Part shown: positions 6,880-13,676 of the stretch, piece after piece
Layout of the letters: the number at the start of each line of letters is the position of its first letter
How positions within the stretch are numbered: the stretch's first letter is position 1
Assembly: GCA_018970825.1 (NCBI GenBank)
Contig: JAGWVP010000015.1
Location: forward strand, 1 to 15,326
DNA: 15,326 nucleotides
Source: a bacterium
Lineage (GTDB): Bacteria > Desulfobacterota > Binatia > UBA12015
Direction of reading: 5' to 3'
The notes under the pieces: generated by a model
Seen by the model: only the letters and a program-made list of their open reading frames with translations
Database searches by the model: none
What the model was told of the DNA's origin: nothing
Made by a program: the position numbers and the translations under genes

Positions 6880-8123
6880 GGAGCGCGGCGCGCGCACGAC
6901 GCCCGGTGGCCGCGGCGCTCGCCGCACTCGCGATGCTCGCGGCACTCGCGACGTCGCCGCGTCCGGCCTGCGCGGACGCGCCGCCCCGGCCGCATGCCGG
7001 TGCGGTCCCGCTCGAGCTCGCGCAGGTCGCGAGCGCGACCGGGCCCGAGCTGCGGCCGACCACCCCGGACCTCGCACTCGCCGGCAAGCGCGTGCGCTTC
7101 GTCGGCCGCTTCGTGTCGCTCGAGCCCGCGGGCGACGGCCGCTGGGTCGCCGTCTTCGGCGACGGCTCGGCACGCGTGGCCCTGCGGCTCCCGGGGCCCG
7201 TCGACCGGCCCGACCGGCTCGACAAGGACCGCGACTGGGAGGTGATCGCGCGGCTCGACGCCCCGGTCTCGCTGCCCGACGGGCGCGGTGCGATCGCCGT
7301 CGCACCCGACCTGCTCGTGAAGACGCCGGGGCCGCCCTCGGTCGTCCGGCCCGACGACGTGCTGGTCGAGCTCGCCGGCGCGAACTTCTTCGACGACCCG
7401 AAGCTTCCGCCCTGGGAGAGCGAGCAGCCGCTCTACCGCATGCGCGTCCTGCGGCCCGGACGCCCCGGCGACCCGGTCGTGCCCGGTGCGACCGCCCTCG
7501 CCTACGTGGACGACGACCGCGGGGGGCGCTTTCTCGAGTACCGCGGGTCGTCGCGCGGCGCCGACGGCGGCGAGACCGCCGTGCGCTGCCAGTTCCGGAT
7601 CGTCGACGGCACGCTGCGCAGCATCGCGGTCGGGACCCTGCGGACGCCCCCCGCCGGCGAGGCGACGAAGGATTGGGTCGATTTCGAGGACGACCGCTTC
7701 CACGATCGCTGGTCGGCGCGCGAGCGTTCCTTCCCGCCCAACGTGATCGCCTCGTCGTGCCTGCTGCCGGCGATCTCCGGCTTCCCGGTCGGCAAGGCGC
7801 GCCTCGTCCGCTTCTCGGCCTGGGGCGACAACAAGATGCCGGTGCCGCTCTATGCCTATCTCGACGGCGAGGAGACGATCGACGTCCGCGGAAGGCCCGA
7901 GCGCGCGCTGCGCGTGAAGATCGGCCTCGACGTCCGCGAGTCCGGCCGTTCGATCGACGTCCCGGAGAAGTGGCGCGACGCGGCCGAGGCGGGCAGCGAG
8001 GTCTGGTACGCGGGCGAGTCGACCTGGTGGATCGCGGCCGACGTGCCGCGCGAGGTGCTGCGCTTCCGGGGACTCGTCGGCGCGCCGGGATCGGCCGAGG
8101 TCGAGGCGGACCGGGTCCGCTGA
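6876..8123 (+). CDS. Secreted beta-rich protein of unknown function, possible OB-like N-terminal domain
   Basis: The protein has 415 aa from a GTG start. The N-terminus is a good signal peptide: several Arg, a hydrophobic core at about 11-26, and a likely cleavage near residues 33-35 in A-C-A-D-A. The single Cys is not in a canonical lipobox, so a soluble periplasmic protein is more likely than a lipoprotein. Residues about 60-150 alternate short beta strands (G-K-R-V-R-F-V-G-R-F, then W-V-A-V-F-G-D-G-S-A-R-V) in a way that recalls OB-fold domains. Residues about 210-415 form a second beta-rich region ending with T-W-W-I-A-A-D-V-P, vaguely like DUF3108-type periplasmic proteins. I see no catalytic motif. 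As the last tightly coupled gene of the chain it probably works with the anchored glycosidase-like and SGNH proteins, as a binding or scaffold protein. Both domain suggestions are weak. Confidence 0.7.
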   Translation: MRSAARARRPVAAALAALAMLAALATSPRPACADAPPRPHAGAVPLELAQVASATGPELRPTTPDLALAGKRVRFVGRFVSLEPAGDGRWVAVFGDGSARVALRLPGPVDRPDRLDKDRDWEVIARLDAPVSLPDGRGAIAVAPDLLVKTPGPPSVVRPDDVLVELAGANFFDDPKLPPWESEQPLYRMRVLRPGRPGDPVVPGATALAYVDDDRGGRFLEYRGSSRGADGGETAVRCQFRIVDGTLRSIAVGTLRTPPAGEATKDWVDFEDDRFHDRWSARERSFPPNVIASSCLLPAISGFPVGKARLVRFSAWGDNKMPVPLYAYLDGEETIDVRGRPERALRVKIGLDVRESGRSIDVPEKWRDAAEAGSEVWYAGESTWWIAADVPREVLRFRGLVGAPGSAEVEADRVR

Positions 8124-8206
8124 GATCGGGCCGCGACCTGCCGGCGCGCATCCCGGACGATGGCCGTCGCTTGGCGGGCGAGCGGGGGAATGCGATCCTT
8201 GGGCTC

Positions 8207-8623
8207 ATGCTCAGGCTCGTGTTCGCCCTCGCGGTCGCCGTCTGGCTCGGCAGCATCGTCTGCGTTTCGTTCGTCGTCACGCCGGCCGCGCACTGGACCT
8301 TCGAGTCGGACGAGGCGCGCAGGTTCCTGCGTCCCGTGTTCCCGCGCTACTACCGGCTCGGGCTCGTCTGCGCGTTCGTCGCGATCGGCGCCGTGCTGCT
8401 CGGCCGGCACGGATTGCCGCAGGAGATGATGGTTCGGCTCGCGGGCCCGGTCGTGGTCGCGCTTCTCACCACTCTCGCCGGCGCCTTCGTCGTGCTGCCG
8501 CGCCTCCAGGAGCTCGACGGCGAGGACCCGGCCTTCGAGCGCTGGCACTTCGCGTCGACGATGCTGAACACGACGACGCTCGGTGCACTCGCTCTCGCGA
8601 TCGCCGGGGCCGTGATGCGCTGA
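8207..8623 (+). CDS. DUF4149 family small integral membrane protein
   Basis: The protein has 138 aa with four hydrophobic helices (about 3-27, 50-66, 76-98 and 115-137). The first helix is followed by a polar segment with F-P-R-Y-Y, and the third by P-R-L-Q-E-L with a Trp-His pair before the last helix. This pattern fits DUF4149 (TMEM205-like) proteins. The function of bacterial members is unknown. It lies 83 bp after the secreted-protein gene on the same strand, so it may be read from the same transcript or have its own promoter in that gap. Its stop is 13 bp from the stop of the convergent amidohydrolase. No strong Shine-Dalgarno precedes the ATG. Confidence 0.75.
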   Translation: MLRLVFALAVAVWLGSIVCVSFVVTPAAHWTFESDEARRFLRPVFPRYYRLGLVCAFVAIGAVLLGRHGLPQEMMVRLAGPVVVALLTTLAGAFVVLPRLQELDGEDPAFERWHFASTMLNTTTLGALALAIAGAVMR

Positions 8624-8636
8624 ACCGGGCGCCCCC

Positions 8637-9827
8637 TCAGCCGATCAGCCCGACCAGGTTCTCCCGCATCACGCGCCGCACGACGTCCGCGTCCACCCCG
8701 GGCAGCTCGTCGACGAACTCGGCCGGCCACAGCAGTCCCTCGGGGTGCGGGTAGTCCGACCCGTTCAGGACGTGCCCCGCGCCGAGGTCCTCGACCAGGC
8801 GCACGACGTCGTCCTCGTAGAACGGCGACACCCAGAGGTTGCGGCGCATCGTGTCGCTCGGCTTGAGCGGCGGGGTGCCGAACCGCCACATGTCCTTGCT
8901 ATAGAGGCGCGAGAGCTGGTCGAGCTTGCGCATGAGCGGGGCGACCCACGACGATCCGTACTCGACGCTCAGGATGCGGAGCTCGGGGAAGCGGCCGAAG
9001 ACGTTGTCGGCGACGAGCGCGGTCACGCTGTCGACGACGGGCCGCTCGGTGAAGGAGAGCGCGTACTCCATGAGCGAGTGCCGGTGCGACGGCGGGTGCG
9101 GTCGCAGTCCCCAGCCGGGGTTGTAGAGTTCGGGCAGGGGCGTCCGCCCGATGTGGTAGACGACGTTCAGTTGCGCTTCCTCGCACCGCGCCCAGAACGG
9201 GTCGAAGAACGGGTCGCCGGGCGAGCGGCCCTCGAACGGGCCCGCGGTGAGGATCGCGAAACGCGCACCCAGGGCGAGCACGCGCTCGAGCTCGGCGATC
9301 CCCTCGTCGAGGTCGACCAGCGAGAGAAGCGGTGCACCGAAGAGGCGGCCGTCGGCCCCCAGGCCCCAATCCTCCTCGAGCCAGCGGTTGAACGCTCGCA
9401 GCGACGGGTAGAGGGCCTCTCGGTGCTCCGGCTTGCGGAGCTGCGGCTCGACGCCCACGCCGGCGGTCGGAAGGAGGAGGCAGGCCTCGACGCCCTGCTC
9501 GTCCATCTTCGCGAGCCTCGCCTTGCGATCGGTGAACTCCGGCACGGCGAGTCCGTCGATCGGGTTCAGGCTCGGGCTGCCGCCGTCCTCGGTCGCGCCG
9601 CGCAGGAAGTCCTTCATCAGGCCGGGGCCGCCGATGCTGTCGGCCGCGCCGACGCTGAAGAAGTGGCAGCGCTCGTCGCCGACGTACATGCGCCCGTTGC
9701 CGCCGGGGCTGCGGTCGACCCGGACCGAGCGCGGTCGGAGTCGGCTCTCGAGGTGGCGGGTGAAGCAGTCGTCGGGCTCGTAGTAGTGCTCGTCGGCGTC
9801 GTAGATCCGGTAGTCCAGCGTGCGCAT
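8637..9827 (-). CDS. Amidohydrolase family protein (Amidohydro_2, metal-dependent TIM barrel)
   Basis: The 396-aa length is usual for the family. The N-terminal metal-binding segment reads D-A-D-E-H-Y-Y-E-P (Asp10, Asp12, His14, Glu17), the Asp/His variant common in this family in place of HxH. Further candidate ligands are His225 (V-V-Y-H-I-G), Glu289 (S-V-E-Y-G-S) and Asp358/His361 in N-G-S-D-Y-P-H. Relatives include 2-amino-3-carboxymuconate semialdehyde decarboxylase-like and LigW-like decarboxylases and hydrolases of aromatic or other carbonyl substrates. The exact reaction cannot be given. The ATG is preceded by a purine-rich stretch with GAGG seven nucleotides upstream (9835-9838), which supports the start. 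It is on the same strand as the HAD gene and carotenoid operon, but a 179-bp gap suggests its own promoter. It looks like a soluble cytoplasmic enzyme. Confidence 0.88.
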   Translation of the reverse strand: MRTLDYRIYDADEHYYEPDDCFTRHLESRLRPRSVRVDRSPGGNGRMYVGDERCHFFSVGAADSIGGPGLMKDFLRGATEDGGSPSLNPIDGLAVPEFTDRKARLAKMDEQGVEACLLLPTAGVGVEPQLRKPEHREALYPSLRAFNRWLEEDWGLGADGRLFGAPLLSLVDLDEGIAELERVLALGARFAILTAGPFEGRSPGDPFFDPFWARCEEAQLNVVYHIGRTPLPELYNPGWGLRPHPPSHRHSLMEYALSFTERPVVDSVTALVADNVFGRFPELRILSVEYGSSWVAPLMRKLDQLSRLYSKDMWRFGTPPLKPSDTMRRNLWVSPFYEDDVVRLVEDLGAGHVLNGSDYPHPEGLLWPAEFVDELPGVDADVVRRVMRENLVGLIG

Positions 9828-10006
9828 CGGGCGACCTCGCTCCTTCTCGTTCGATCCGTAGCCGCTTTCGCGGGGGCGGGAAAGGATGCCGCCGGCCGCG
9901 GTCGTCGCGTCGCGGACGTGCCGCCCCCGGCGACTCCACGCGGAAGCTCTCGCGCCGGCGCGCGTTCGCGCGGCAGCCCGCGCGCGCGGCGACCCACCCC
10001 GGCCAG

Positions 10007-10729
10007 TCAGCGGTCGATCAGGTCGAGCAGGTCGGGGATGCGACGCACGACGTGGTGGGGCCGCTCCTCGCCCTCGGGCGGGCTCTTGTCGTCGCGATGC
10101 CACAGCAGGACCGAACGCATGCCGCGACGGTTCGCACCGGCCACGTCCTGCGAGATCGTGTCGCCGACGAAGAGCGCCTCGCCCGGGGCACAGCCCGCGC
10201 GCTCGAGCGCGACGTCGAAGATCCGGGGGTCGGGCTTGCAGGAGCCGGCGGCCTCGCTCGACAGAAGCGAGTCGAAGTGCGGCCGCAGCCCGCCGAGGTC
10301 GACCAGGTGGTACAGGTCCGCGTCGTCGATGTTGCTCACGATGCCGAGGTGGAGGCCGCGTGCACGGAGCGCCTCGAGCGTCTCGACGACGCCCTCGCAC
10401 AGCCGGAAGTCGCGCGCGCGGTTGCGGAACTGCTCGGCGAACCAGAACGCCACGTCGTCCTCGGAGAGCTCGCGGCCGAGTTCGCGGCCGGTCTCCCGCA
10501 CGGTATCGCCGAACAGGTGCTCGTGGAGATAGTAGGGTTTCGGCAGGTATTCGCGGAAGACTCTCGCTGCCGCCCGGCGGTGCGCCGTCGCGAGCGTACC
10601 CGGATCCGCGTCGAGTCCGAGACGCCGTGCGAGGGCCTGCAGGGTGTCGACCTGCGCCCGGGCCAGGTCGGCGTAGTCGAAGAGCGTGCCGCCGAAGTCG
10701 AACAGCACCGCGCGCGCGTCCCGCGACAT
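10007..10729 (-). CDS. HAD-superfamily hydrolase (subfamily I, phosphatase-like)
   Basis: The protein has 240 aa from the ATG at 10729. A TTG at 10765 would add 12 residues but has no ribosome-binding site. The four HAD motifs are visible: motif I D-F-G-G-T with nucleophile Asp11, motif II Ser132 in I-V-S-N, motif III Lys165 in C-K-P-D-P, and motif IV G-D-T-x-x-x-D with Asp190 and Asp195. Between motifs I and II lies an alpha-helical cap of about 100 aa, typical of subfamily I (phosphoglycolate phosphatase- and haloacid dehalogenase-like). The second motif I Asp, the usual general acid/base of phosphatases, is Gly13. This DxGGT variant recurs in the superfamily and may signal altered chemistry. 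The substrate is unknown. It lies 61 bp after crtYd on the same strand, and a hairpin in between argues for partial or full separation from that operon. Confidence 0.88.
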   Translation of the reverse strand: MSRDARAVLFDFGGTLFDYADLARAQVDTLQALARRLGLDADPGTLATAHRRAAARVFREYLPKPYYLHEHLFGDTVRETGRELGRELSEDDVAFWFAEQFRNRARDFRLCEGVVETLEALRARGLHLGIVSNIDDADLYHLVDLGGLRPHFDSLLSSEAAGSCKPDPRIFDVALERAGCAPGEALFVGDTISQDVAGANRRGMRSVLLWHRDDKSPPEGEERPHHVVRRIPDLLDLIDR

Positions 10730-10771
10730 CGCGTGGAGCCTAGATGCGGGCCGGATCGCCGGCAAGCGGGA

Positions 10772-10787
10772 GCGGGCGTCCGCCCGC
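10772..10787 (-). terminator. GC hairpin just after crtYd, possible terminator
   Basis: GCGGGCG (10772-10778) and CGCCCGC (10781-10787) are perfect complements, giving a 6-bp stem with a 4-nt loop only a few bases past the crtYd stop. No T-run follows on the minus strand, so it is not a textbook intrinsic terminator. It may slow transcription or protect the 3' end of the carotenoid transcript. Confidence 0.35.
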
Positions 10788-10790
10788 GAG

Positions 10791-11198
10791 TCAGCGGCCG
10801 CGCAGGAACGCTCGCGACCAGCCGGGCCAGGGCTCGCCCGGGAGGTCGCCGAAGCGCCACAGGAAGAGCGCGACCGTCTGCGAGACCATGAGCGTCGTCA
10901 ACAGGAAGAAGAGCGCCTCCTCGACCGGCAGCACGCCGCCGAAACGGAGTCCGAGAGTGTGCTCGTCGCTGATGCGCCAGACGCCCGAGGCGATGCCGAT
11001 CGCGTCGGCGAAGGCGAACCACGCCGCGAGCAGCAGCGCGAGCGGCAGCCAGCGCGGCAGCGTCCGCGCGAGGAATCCCGGGAACGCGAGCCACTGCCCG
11101 AGCAGGACCGGCAGCGCCCAGACGAGCAGCCACGCGAGGTAGCCGCCGTGGCCGAACGAGCGTGCCCAGTCGGCGATCGCCTGCACCGCCGGGCTCAT
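10791..11198 (-). CDS. crtYd: Lycopene cyclase subunit CrtYd
   Basis: The protein has 135 aa and three membrane helices. The lycopene cyclase domain signature P-V-E-E-A-L-F-F lies at 91-98, preceded by an A-D-A-I-G-I-A-S-G-V-W segment (64-74). This is the second half of the heterodimeric cyclase type known from actinobacteria and Myxococcus, where CrtYc and CrtYd together close ionone rings on lycopene at the membrane. It follows crtYc directly with an ATGA overlap (11195-11198), and GGAGG nine nucleotides upstream (11208-11212) supports the ATG. It is the last gene of the carotenoid operon. Whether beta- or epsilon-rings form, and on one end or both, is not readable from sequence. Confidence 0.9.
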   Translation of the reverse strand: MSPAVQAIADWARSFGHGGYLAWLLVWALPVLLGQWLAFPGFLARTLPRWLPLALLLAAWFAFADAIGIASGVWRISDEHTLGLRFGGVLPVEEALFFLLTTLMVSQTVALFLWRFGDLPGEPWPGWSRAFLRGR

Positions 11199-11503
11199 GG
11201 CGTCGCGCCTCCGCGCAGCTTCCGCAGGACGAACAACGCCGCGACCCAGGTCTGCAGGAGGAAGAACGTGTACTCCTCGATCGGCAGCCAGCCGATCCAG
11301 AGCCCGCTCGTGCGCTCCGGGTCGAACCCCCAGAAACCCATCGCGACCGCGAGGTTGTCCCACGGCGAGGTCCAGGCGAGCACGACCAGCGTGAGCGCCC
11401 CGAGCAGGAGGAAGTGACGCGCGGCGAGCCTGCGCCCCTCGAGCGCGATCCCCAGCGCGAGCGGCGGCAGCAGGAAGATCGCGAGGAATCGGGCGTAGGT
11501 CAC
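11195..11503 (-). CDS. crtYc: Lycopene cyclase subunit CrtYc
   Basis: The protein has 102 aa, the usual size for the first half of a split lycopene cyclase, and three membrane helices. Diagnostic segments are T-S-P-W-D-N (45-50), G-F-W-G-F (56-60), and the P-I-E-E-Y-T-F-F signature at 74-81 followed by L-L-Q-T-W. It should pair with CrtYd to cyclise lycopene in the cytoplasmic membrane. The GTG start at 11503 overlaps the upstream stop as GTGA and has GAAGGA nine nucleotides before it (11513-11518), so the non-ATG start is well supported. Its stop overlaps the crtYd ATG, which would help keep the two subunits in equal amounts. Its short length and GTG start make it easy to miss or to merge into a longer false frame. 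Confidence 0.92.
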   Translation of the reverse strand: MTYARFLAIFLLPPLALGIALEGRRLAARHFLLLGALTLVVLAWTSPWDNLAVAMGFWGFDPERTSGLWIGWLPIEEYTFFLLQTWVAALFVLRKLRGGATP

Positions 11504-12486
11504 CGCGCGACGTCCTTCGAAGCTCCGCCCGGTGCGCGAAGGGCGTCGATCGCCGTGGCGAGTTCCCCGAGGGTCGCCTCGGTCGGCTGGCCCGAGAAGC
11601 GGGCCTGCTCCGCGCGCGCGCGATCGAGCAGGACGACGATCGCGTCCCCCGAGGTGTCGGCGCCGACGGCGCGCGGGATCACGCCGTCCCAGTCGAGCAG
11701 GAGCGGCGGTCCGGGGTGGCCCGACTTCTCGCGGTCGGCGACCACCGAGGCGATGCGCCAGCGCACGAGCCCGTGCAGGACTCCCGGCACCTCGTGCAGG
11801 TCGGCATCGGAGACGACGACGACCGCGGACGGATCCGCCGGCGTCGCCCAGAGCGAGAGCCCGCCGGGATGGCGGCGGTGGATCCCCTCGCCCCAGGCGA
11901 CCGCCTGGTCCGAACCCTTGCGACCGGCGAGGATCAGCAGCACGGGCTGCGCGGCGATCTCGGCGAGATTCCAGCGCTGGCCCTTCGAGTCGTCGAGAGA
12001 CGCGGCCGAGAGCGCGGCTGCGACCGACGCGGGCGAGCGGGTGCCGGGGGCGCAGGGCCGCGGCGAGGAACCTTCGGGTGCACACGCGACGAGCGGAGAG
12101 CCGTTTTCCGCATCGACCGGCGAGGGCCTCGGGGCGACCTCCGGGGCGACCTCGCTCGCGCCGGCTCCGGATCCTCGCACCGCTCCGTCGCCTCCGGCCG
12201 CGGTCGCCCCGGGAGACGCGGCCGGTCCGGTCTCGCGGTCGGAGGCCGGCGCGACGGATGCATGGAGTGCGACCAGGACGAGCGACGCGAAGGCGAGCGC
12301 GCGGCCGAGAGTCGCGGTGGCCGGAGACGGGCGACGGCCGGCGTCCCCGGTCCGAGAGAACACGCGAATGCGCGAGGTTCGCAGGTCGTGTCGCACGCAC
12401 CGCCCCTCGCACGCATCCGGGGACGATGCGAGCGAGGCCGCGTCGTCTACCCCGCGGGGCGACGTCGTGCGCGATCGTGTCCGCAT
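11500..12486 (-). CDS. Thioredoxin-fold protein without active-site cysteines, membrane-anchored or secreted
   Basis: The protein has 328 aa from the ATG at 12486, which shares one base with the upstream stop (TGATG). GTG codons at residues 31 and 42 are possible alternative starts that would shorten the charged N-terminus. A hydrophobic segment (about 61-80) acts as signal peptide or anchor. An Ala/Gly/Pro/Ser-rich linker (about 81-160) leads to a domain of about 160 aa resembling the thioredoxin/peroxiredoxin fold: L-D-D-S-K-G-Q-R-W-N-L-A-E opening, the strand P-V-L-L-I-L-A-G, and a later strand A-I-V-V-L-L-D. Where CxxC or a peroxidatic Cys would be, the sequence reads A-G-R-K-G-S-D-Q. All four cysteines (26, 30, 135, 145) are outside the fold. 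A redox role is therefore unlikely; a binding or chaperone role in carotenoid assembly is a guess from its place between the glycosyltransferase and cyclase genes. Confidence 0.75.
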   Translation of the reverse strand: MRTRSRTTSPRGVDDAASLASSPDACEGRCVRHDLRTSRIRVFSRTGDAGRRPSPATATLGRALAFASLVLVALHASVAPASDRETGPAASPGATAAGGDGAVRGSGAGASEVAPEVAPRPSPVDAENGSPLVACAPEGSSPRPCAPGTRSPASVAAALSAASLDDSKGQRWNLAEIAAQPVLLILAGRKGSDQAVAWGEGIHRRHPGGLSLWATPADPSAVVVVSDADLHEVPGVLHGLVRWRIASVVADREKSGHPGPPLLLDWDGVIPRAVGADTSGDAIVVLLDRARAEQARFSGQPTEATLGELATAIDALRAPGGASKDVAR

Positions 12487-13676
12487 CAGCTCGCCCCCGA
12501 GCCGCCGACCGCGCGGCCGCGCCAGTCGAGCGGCCGGCCCGCGATGCCCGCGAGCCCGCCGGCGAGCGAGATCAGCAGCAGCAGCCCGAGCGTCGCGGGC
12601 CAGCAAAACAGGGCTTCCCTGGCCTGCCCGAACCTCCGGAGCAGCGCGGCCCAGGTCGTGGTCACGGCCGCGAGGGCCACCGGCGGCAGCAACGCCCATG
12701 CCCCCGTCTGCCCTGCGCCGAGCCGGGCCCAGGGCCAGAAGCCGACCAGCAGGAGGAGCACCGAGAGCCCGAGCCATTGCCCGGGGTAGCGTCGCGCGGC
12801 CGAGTGGAAGCTCTTTGCGAACCCGCGCACGAAGCCGCGGGTGTCCTCGTACATCGTGCAGTCGAGCCAGCGGCGCCCGTCGAGGAGGGCGAGCGACACG
12901 CCCGCCGCCTTGGCCGCGATCGCGAGGCTCACGTCCTCGACGACGTGATCGCGCACCGCGGCGTGCCCTCCGATGCGGTCGTAGGCCTCCCGTCGTACGA
13001 GGATCGCCTGCCCGTTCGCGACCGACAGCCGCGGGCTCCGCGTGCTGCGAACCTCGGGCAGCGGCACGAGGGCGGTGAGGAAATAATAGAGCCACGGCAC
13101 GGCGAGTCGGTTCGTCCAGTGCTCGCCGCGATAGCGCGGCAGGAAGGACACGAACTCGGCGTCGGCCGAGCGGGCGGCGGCGAGCGCCCGCGCGACGCCG
13201 CCGGGTGCGAGCCGCGTGTCGGCGTCGAGAAAGAGGAGCCACTCGCCGCGCGCCGCCCGGGCGAGCTGGTGGCAGGCGTAGTTCTTGCCGCCCCAGCCCG
13301 CGGGCAGCGGCTCGCCTCGCAGCAGGCGCCCGCGACCCGCCGCGTCCGACGCGAACGCGCGCTCGGCGAGTTCCGCGGTGCCGTCGGTCGAGCCGTCGTC
13401 GAGCACGAGCGCCTCGATCGGCGGCTGGCGCTGCGCCAGCATCCCGGCGATCACGCCCTCGACGTTGCGCGCCTCGTCCCGTGCCGGGACCAGCAGGGAG
13501 ACGGTCGGCCCGACGCCCGCCGTCGGCTCGACCGTCGCCGGGGCTTCGCCCCGAACCGCGCGCTCCGCGGCTTGCTCGTGGCGCTCGAGCCAGCGGCACG
13601 ACCGCCATGCGCAGAGCGCGGCCCCGGAGGCGAGCGTCGCCGCGACGACGTCGAGGGCGGCGGGGACCTGGCTCAT
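12486..13676 (-). CDS. Family 2 glycosyltransferase, CrtQ/CruC-like, of the carotenoid operon
   Basis: The protein has 396 aa. An N-terminal helix (about 5-24) precedes a GT-A domain, and three helices lie near the C-terminus (about 302-316, 328-345 and 358-380). GT2 features are V-P-A-R-D-E (63-68), Asp93-Asp94 in L-D-D-G-S-T-D-G-T, the metal-binding D-A-D at 151-153, Glu247-Asp248 as the catalytic ED pair, and R-R-Y-P-G-Q-W (295-301) near the last helices. G-W-G-G-K-N-Y-A-C (127-135) is typical of the CrtQ/CruC branch that glycosylates carotenoids or polyprenyl lipids. Given the neighbours, sugar transfer from a nucleotide sugar to a hydroxylated or carboxylated carotenoid is the likely reaction, on the cytoplasmic membrane face. 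Its ATG overlaps the desaturase stop as ATGA (13673-13676). A ceramide- or dolichol-type acceptor is the main alternative. Confidence 0.85.
   Translation of the reverse strand: MSQVPAALDVVAATLASGAALCAWRSCRWLERHEQAAERAVRGEAPATVEPTAGVGPTVSLLVPARDEARNVEGVIAGMLAQRQPPIEALVLDDGSTDGTAELAERAFASDAAGRGRLLRGEPLPAGWGGKNYACHQLARAARGEWLLFLDADTRLAPGGVARALAAARSADAEFVSFLPRYRGEHWTNRLAVPWLYYFLTALVPLPEVRSTRSPRLSVANGQAILVRREAYDRIGGHAAVRDHVVEDVSLAIAAKAAGVSLALLDGRRWLDCTMYEDTRGFVRGFAKSFHSAARRYPGQWLGLSVLLLLVGFWPWARLGAGQTGAWALLPPVALAAVTTTWAALLRRFGQAREALFCWPATLGLLLLISLAGGLAGIAGRPLDWRGRAVGGSGAS

Noticed and set aside
9959..9972. CGCGCG palindrome with a TT centre after the HAD gene
   Set aside because: It is simple alternating CG sequence in a CG-rich gap with no T-run. 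Chance is the simplest explanation.
10730..10765. TTG start at 10765 for the HAD gene
   Set aside because: It has no ribosome-binding site and the 12 extra residues lie before the normal family start; the ATG at 10729 is better placed.
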